DNA of 9,716 nucleotides, from contig JAUNRY010000063.1 in NCBI GenBank assembly GCA_030539475.1, positions 1 through 9,716 on the forward strand. The letters are read 5' to 3'. Under the pieces are notes generated by a model. That model saw nothing but the letters and a program-made list of their open reading frames with translations, was not told the origin of the DNA and searched no databases. This document shows positions 6,835 to 9,716 of this stretch, piece by piece. Position numbers and translations under genes: made by a program. Positions within the stretch are counted from its first letter, which is position 1. Each line of letters opens with the position of its first letter. This DNA is from Bacteroidia bacterium. Lineage in GTDB: Bacteria; Bacteroidota; Bacteroidia; Bacteroidales; Dysgonomonadaceae.

Positions 6835-7518
6835 TCATCCGGCCGTCGCGTTTTCTTCTCGCTCAGCCACATCGTCATCATCACTCTCATCCTCTTCCCA
6901 AACCTCTTCCGGTTTTTGCGGGCCTTGATTCCGAAATATCAACGCAACAATAAGCCCGGCCACCGCTCCCGACAAGTGCCCCTCCCACGACATATTCACA
7001 TCTATATATTCGGTAATGGGAAAAATGCTCCAAACGGTGCTTCCGTAAGCAAAAGCCACTACCATGGACACAGCCACAAGCGGAATGTATTTTCGGAACA
7101 AGCCGCTGAAAAACAGAAAGAACACAAGAGCGAAAATTAGTCCGCTGGCGCCCACGTGATACGAGTTTCTACCGATTGCCCACGTGAAAAGTCCGCTCAG
7201 CAACCACAGGTAAGCCAACGATTTAAAGGCGATTTGATTGTAAAAATAAAACAACAGTGAAATTAAAATTAACAGAGGAACGGTGTTGGAAATAAGATGC
7301 GAGAACGATCCGTGAAGGAACGGTGAAAAAACAATTCCTCCCAAACCGAAAAATTGCCGCGGATAAATCCCCAAGTGGGAAAAATTGCAGCGGAAAACTT
7401 GGGAATAATCAACCAGAAAAACCAACCAGATAAGTACGCACATAATGAGCGCCGGAATGGCAGCCAACCATATCCGTTTCTTTTGCAGTTGCTCTGTTCT
7501 TCTTGTTGTTTCGTCCAT
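6835..7518 (-). CDS. rhomboid family intramembrane serine protease
   Basis: A 227-residue six-helix-type rhomboid protease that cuts membrane proteins within or near their transmembrane segments. The catalytic serine S125 lies in HVGASGLIF (G-x-S-G) and the catalytic histidine H181 in WEGHLSGAVAG. The oxyanion-side motif FLHGSFSHLISNT (67-79) supplies H74 and N78. Hydrophobic helices run roughly 16-36, 79-94, 98-116, 122-140, 144-166 and 180-195. After the last helix comes a soluble tail (196-227) with a strongly acidic patch, EEVWEEDESDDDD (204-216), which is not part of the protease fold. The start is ATG 7518, giving a short cytoplasmic N-terminus. It is transcribed away from the debranching-enzyme gene, and ddh follows after 88 bp with its own promoter box. 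The substrate is unknown. Confidence 0.92.
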   Translation of the reverse strand: MDETTRRTEQLQKKRIWLAAIPALIMCVLIWLVFLVDYSQVFRCNFSHLGIYPRQFFGLGGIVFSPFLHGSFSHLISNTVPLLILISLLFYFYNQIAFKSLAYLWLLSGLFTWAIGRNSYHVGASGLIFALVFFLFFSGLFRKYIPLVAVSMVVAFAYGSTVWSIFPITEYIDVNMSWEGHLSGAVAGLIVALIFRNQGPQKPEEVWEEDESDDDDVAEREENATAG

Positions 7519-7608
7519 TGCATTTCATTTTTACACACCGTGCCATTAAAAATCACTCATCCCCTACCGCCGTCTTGTCAAATTCATCCTCGCACCATCA
7601 ATTTCTCG

Positions 7609-7645
7609 TCTCGCGGCGTCTCAAAAGTAAAAAAAAGCCGCGAGA
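7609..7645. repeat. 9-bp inverted repeat in the divergent intergenic region
   Basis: TCTCGCGGC (7609-7617) and GCCGCGAGA (7637-7645) are perfect inverted copies separated by 19 bp. The arms are GC-rich while the spacer is A-rich on the plus strand and holds a minus-strand TACTTTTG box. Neither side is followed by a T-run outside the arms, so it does not look like a terminator. It could be an operator, or a hairpin in the rhomboid leader if transcription starts further upstream. Part of the 224-bp region 7519-7742, which holds no gene I can support. Confidence 0.7.
7622..7629 (-). promoter_or_regulatory. candidate -7 box for the rhomboid gene
   Basis: The minus strand reads TACTTTTG (exact TAnnTTTG match), directly preceded by a T-tract as at ddh and lgt. 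It lies 103 bp before the rhomboid start and inside the spacer of the inverted repeat at 7609-7645, so a protein bound there could block or position polymerase. No good -33 TTTG is visible. Confidence 0.4.
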
Positions 7646-7666
7646 GTAAAAAAAATTCGTCTATTA

Positions 7667-7698
7667 TTTGTTTGGTTAACGGTAATTAACTACCTTTC
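7667..7698 (+). promoter_or_regulatory. candidate promoter for the debranching-enzyme gene
   Basis: TTTG at 7667-7670 is followed after 20 bp by TACCTTTC at 7691-7698, one base off the TAnnTTTG consensus. The spacing fits the Bacteroidetes -33/-7 arrangement. A second TTTG overlaps the spacer at 7671-7674. Transcription would begin about 35-40 bp before the ATG at 7743, and no Shine-Dalgarno sequence is present. This is the only plus-strand promoter candidate with both elements in the region. Confidence 0.45.
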
Positions 7699-7709
7699 GA
7701 ACATCAAAT

Positions 7710-7717
7710 CAAAAGTA
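7710..7717 (-). promoter_or_regulatory. second candidate minus-strand -7 box (rhomboid)
   Basis: The minus strand reads TACTTTTG again, with TTG 21 bp upstream (complement of 7739-7741). The plus-strand string CAAAAGTAGTA here (7710-7720) is identical to the one at the ddh promoter (6769-6779). If used, it would give the rhomboid mRNA a leader of roughly 185 bases that includes the whole inverted repeat at 7609-7645. It would also run head-on across the debranching-enzyme promoter candidate. Confidence 0.3.
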
Positions 7718-7742
7718 GTATATTTCTAATTCCTGCATCAAT

Positions 7743-9683
7743 ATGAGTTATCTTAAATTCGATAAGGATCTGTTAATTAACCTGGAGTATTCTCTGTATC
7801 GCAACGTATTGAGAACCAACAGAAAGGGAGCCTATCAAAACACTTCGGTTTCGGGATGCAACACATCCAAGTACCAAGGCCTTCTGGTGATGCCGGTGCC
7901 TTTTCTTGACGACGACAATCACCTTATCCTCTCTTCAATAGATGAAACCGTTATTCAGCACGGAGCGGAATTTAATTTGGGGATTCATAAATACAACGAT
8001 GACAATTACAGCCCCAAAGGACACAAATACATCCGCGAATTTAACTGCGACAGCGTGCCCAAAACAATTTACCGGGTGGGCGGCGTAATTCTTTCCAAGG
8101 AAACTATGTTTTCATCGAAAGAAAACCGCCTCATGATCCGCTACAAACTGCTGGACGCGCACTCCAAAACCACCATGCGCTTTAAACCCTACATGGCATT
8201 CAGAAACATTTCGCAACTGACAAAAGAAAACGATCAGGTAGACCGCTCGTATCGCGAAGTGGAAAACGGAATCAGCACGAGCATGTATTACGGGTATCCC
8301 GAATTTTTCATGCAATTCAACAAACCCGCCGAATTTATGTATCAACCTTACTGGAACCAAGGGGTGGAGTATATTCAGGATATGCAGAACGGCGATACTT
8401 TTCAGGAAGACCTTTATGTGCCCGGATATTTTGAACTGCCCATTGAAAAAGGCGAAGAAATAATCTTCTCGGCCGGAGACATCCTGGTGGACACCGGCAC
8501 GCTGAGCGATGAATTTAATTTCGAAATTCAGAAACGCACTCCGCGCTCCAATTTTTACAACTGCCTCAAGAACTCTACCCACCAGTTTTATTACATCCCC
8601 AAAACCGATGAAACATACCTGCTGGCGGGCTATCCGTGGTTCAAGGTACGCGCGCGCGACCTGTTTGTTTCACTGCCGGGATGCACATTGTCTGTTGACA
8701 AGCCGCACGATTTCGAAAAAATAATGGATTCCGCCATACCTCATCTTCAAGACTTTATGAACGACAAACCCGGAAAAAACATCATAAAGCAAATAGAAGA
8801 TCCCGATGTGTTGCTCTGGACAATATGGTCGCTGCAACAATACCGAAAAGTAAACCCGCAGGTTTTCAACGATAAATACGCCTCCTTTTTATTTTCGCTC
8901 ATCGATTACATCGCGTCCAACAAGCACCCCAATTTAGCGGTTGATCCGGAAAACGAGCTGCTCACAACTTACGGGCGCGACGTTGCCGTTAGCTGGATGA
9001 ACGCTATGCAGAACGGCAAGCCCGTAATTCCAAGATCGGGATACCTGGTGGAATTCAACGCCTTGTGGCACAACGCCCTTAAGTTTGCCGAAGAAGCAGC
9101 GGCCGCCGTAAATAAAGAAGAATGGGCTGCCACATTCGAAGAAAAAGCGTTGCGGGTACAACAATCGTTTGTTGAAACTTTTCTCAATGACGCCGGATAT
9201 TTATACGATTACGTGGATGGCACGTATGCCGACAGAAACGTCCGTCCCAACATGATTTTTGCCGTTTCGGTAGATTATTCGCCGTTGGAGCGCCGCCAGA
9301 AAAAATCGGTTATCGATTTCGTTACCAAAGAGCTGCTCACGCCGGTAGGCATACGCTCATTAAGCCCTAAAGGATACAATTACCGCGCCCGCTACGCCGG
9401 AACAACCGATGAAAAAGAATACGCCTATTTCAACGGATGCGCTTTTCCGTGGCTTATTGGCGCTTATATCGAAGCCTATTTCAAGGTTTTCAGCATGAGC
9501 GGCCTTTCGCTGGCAGACCGGATAATGATTGAGTTGGAAGACCAGATGCAAAACGACTGCATCGGAACCTTGTCGGAGTTTTACGATTCCAACCCGCCTT
9601 TCTACGCTCACGGCGGATATTCTTTTGCCATGAGCGTGGCGGAAACTTTGCGCGCGATGAAGCTGATAAAGTCGTTCGGGTGA
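7743..9683 (+). CDS. glycogen debranching enzyme (amylo-alpha-1,6-glucosidase family)
   Basis: A 646-residue cytosolic protein of the bacterial glycogen debranching type, expected to hydrolyse alpha-1,6 branch points. The N-terminal beta-rich domain (about 15-260) carries SGCNTSKYQGLLVMP (37-51). The C-terminal helical-barrel domain (about 285-646) carries GYPWFKVRARDLFVSLPG (296-313), GRDVAVSWMNAM (411-422), PRSGYLVEFNALWHNAL (430-446), LLTPVGIRSLSP (531-542), FNGCAFPWLIGAYIEAY (563-579) and GTLSEFYDSNPPF (608-620), all in the family order. Several positions differ from the forms I remember from other phyla: WMN instead of WMD, SKYQGLL instead of RxYHGLL, FNGCAFPW instead of HQGTVWPW. The N-terminus MSYLKFDKDLLINLEYSL looks like Bacteroidetes homologues. 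In that phylum a GT4 glycosyltransferase and a GH57 enzyme often follow; the window ends before this can be seen. The family call is firm, the activity less so. Confidence 0.93.
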   Translation: MSYLKFDKDLLINLEYSLYRNVLRTNRKGAYQNTSVSGCNTSKYQGLLVMPVPFLDDDNHLILSSIDETVIQHGAEFNLGIHKYNDDNYSPKGHKYIREFNCDSVPKTIYRVGGVILSKETMFSSKENRLMIRYKLLDAHSKTTMRFKPYMAFRNISQLTKENDQVDRSYREVENGISTSMYYGYPEFFMQFNKPAEFMYQPYWNQGVEYIQDMQNGDTFQEDLYVPGYFELPIEKGEEIIFSAGDILVDTGTLSDEFNFEIQKRTPRSNFYNCLKNSTHQFYYIPKTDETYLLAGYPWFKVRARDLFVSLPGCTLSVDKPHDFEKIMDSAIPHLQDFMNDKPGKNIIKQIEDPDVLLWTIWSLQQYRKVNPQVFNDKYASFLFSLIDYIASNKHPNLAVDPENELLTTYGRDVAVSWMNAMQNGKPVIPRSGYLVEFNALWHNALKFAEEAAAAVNKEEWAATFEEKALRVQQSFVETFLNDAGYLYDYVDGTYADRNVRPNMIFAVSVDYSPLERRQKKSVIDFVTKELLTPVGIRSLSPKGYNYRARYAGTTDEKEYAYFNGCAFPWLIGAYIEAYFKVFSMSGLSLADRIMIELEDQMQNDCIGTLSEFYDSNPPFYAHGGYSFAMSVAETLRAMKLIKSFG

Positions 9684-9690
9684 GAAAATT

Positions 9691-9716
9691 GCGGTTGGCG
9701 GTTGGCTGTTAGCTGT
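9691..9716 (+). repeat. heptamer tandem repeat after the debranching-enzyme gene (cut by window end)
   Basis: Starting 7 bp after the stop codon the sequence runs GCGGTTG, GCGGTTG, GCTGTTA, GCTGT and then leaves the window. These are tandem 7-bp units, different in sequence from the AGTT arrays but sharing a GTT every seven bases and the same strand. The array continues for an unknown length. Confidence 0.75.

Noticed and set aside
6747..6890. A 48-codon upstream extension of ddh
   Set aside because: The added residues are not conserved in the family, overlap the rhomboid 3' end, and contain the promoter-like box used for the shorter start.
7519..7608. A possible short gene or structured RNA in the rhomboid leader
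   Set aside because: I found no conserved riboswitch-like core, no convincing start and frame, and no T-run terminator there.
8112..8582. A 156-codon open frame on the minus strand inside the debranching-enzyme gene
   Set aside because: Fully nested antisense to a conserved coding region, with no promoter or motif of its own.
1..9716. A defence system, mobile element or biosynthetic cluster
   Set aside because: All eight genes are recognisable core or common accessory genes; no transposase, integrase, toxin-antitoxin pair, nuclease or effector is present.

Overview
The window looks like ordinary chromosomal DNA from a member of the Bacteroidota, most likely Bacteroidales. A genus such as Proteiniphilum, Petrimonas or Dysgonomonas would fit, but that is only a guess. 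The reasons are promoter-like boxes matching the Bacteroidetes -7 consensus TAnnTTTG, start codons without clear Shine-Dalgarno sequences, a Bacteroidetes-style debranching enzyme, a short meso-diaminopimelate dehydrogenase and a flavodiiron protein. I see no mobile element, phage gene, CRISPR array, tRNA or rRNA.

Layout. (1) At 87-1442, two plus-strand genes lie 3 bp apart: a DUF4126-type membrane protein and an AlkC-type DNA alkylation repair protein. They converge on the minus-strand block across a hairpin at 1466-1497 that fits an intrinsic terminator. (2) At 1551-7518, six minus-strand genes follow. In transcription order they are a rhomboid intramembrane protease with an acidic tail, meso-diaminopimelate dehydrogenase (ddh), prolipoprotein diacylglyceryl transferase (lgt), a flavodiiron protein, glucosamine-6-phosphate deaminase (nagB) and a secreted alkaline phosphatase. 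The last two are 2 bp apart. (3) A 224-bp divergent intergenic region at 7519-7742 carries several promoter-like boxes and a 9-bp inverted repeat. (4) At 7743-9683, on the plus strand, is a glycogen debranching enzyme.

How the genes fit together. Ddh makes the meso-DAP cross-linking residue and lysine precursor. NagB joins amino-sugar (peptidoglycan and chitin type) metabolism to glycolysis. Lgt starts lipoprotein maturation, and the phosphatase is exported. The minus block therefore leans towards cell envelope and periplasm, with a flavodiiron O2/NO scavenger typical of anaerobes inserted between lgt and nagB. The debranching enzyme belongs to glycogen metabolism and is probably the first gene of a unit that continues past the window.

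I did not find a new multi-gene system. The most distinctive signal is non-coding: four gene boundaries carry short tandem arrays of a degenerate 7-bp unit, all in phase with the rule GTT-N-N-(G/C)-N and all on the same DNA strand whatever the gene direction. Two of the arrays are exactly 5 x 7 bp. Other points worth checking are the debranching enzyme's Asn where I expect the family's Asp in the WMD motif, a shared T-tract promoter form, and the inverted repeat surrounding a promoter-like box.
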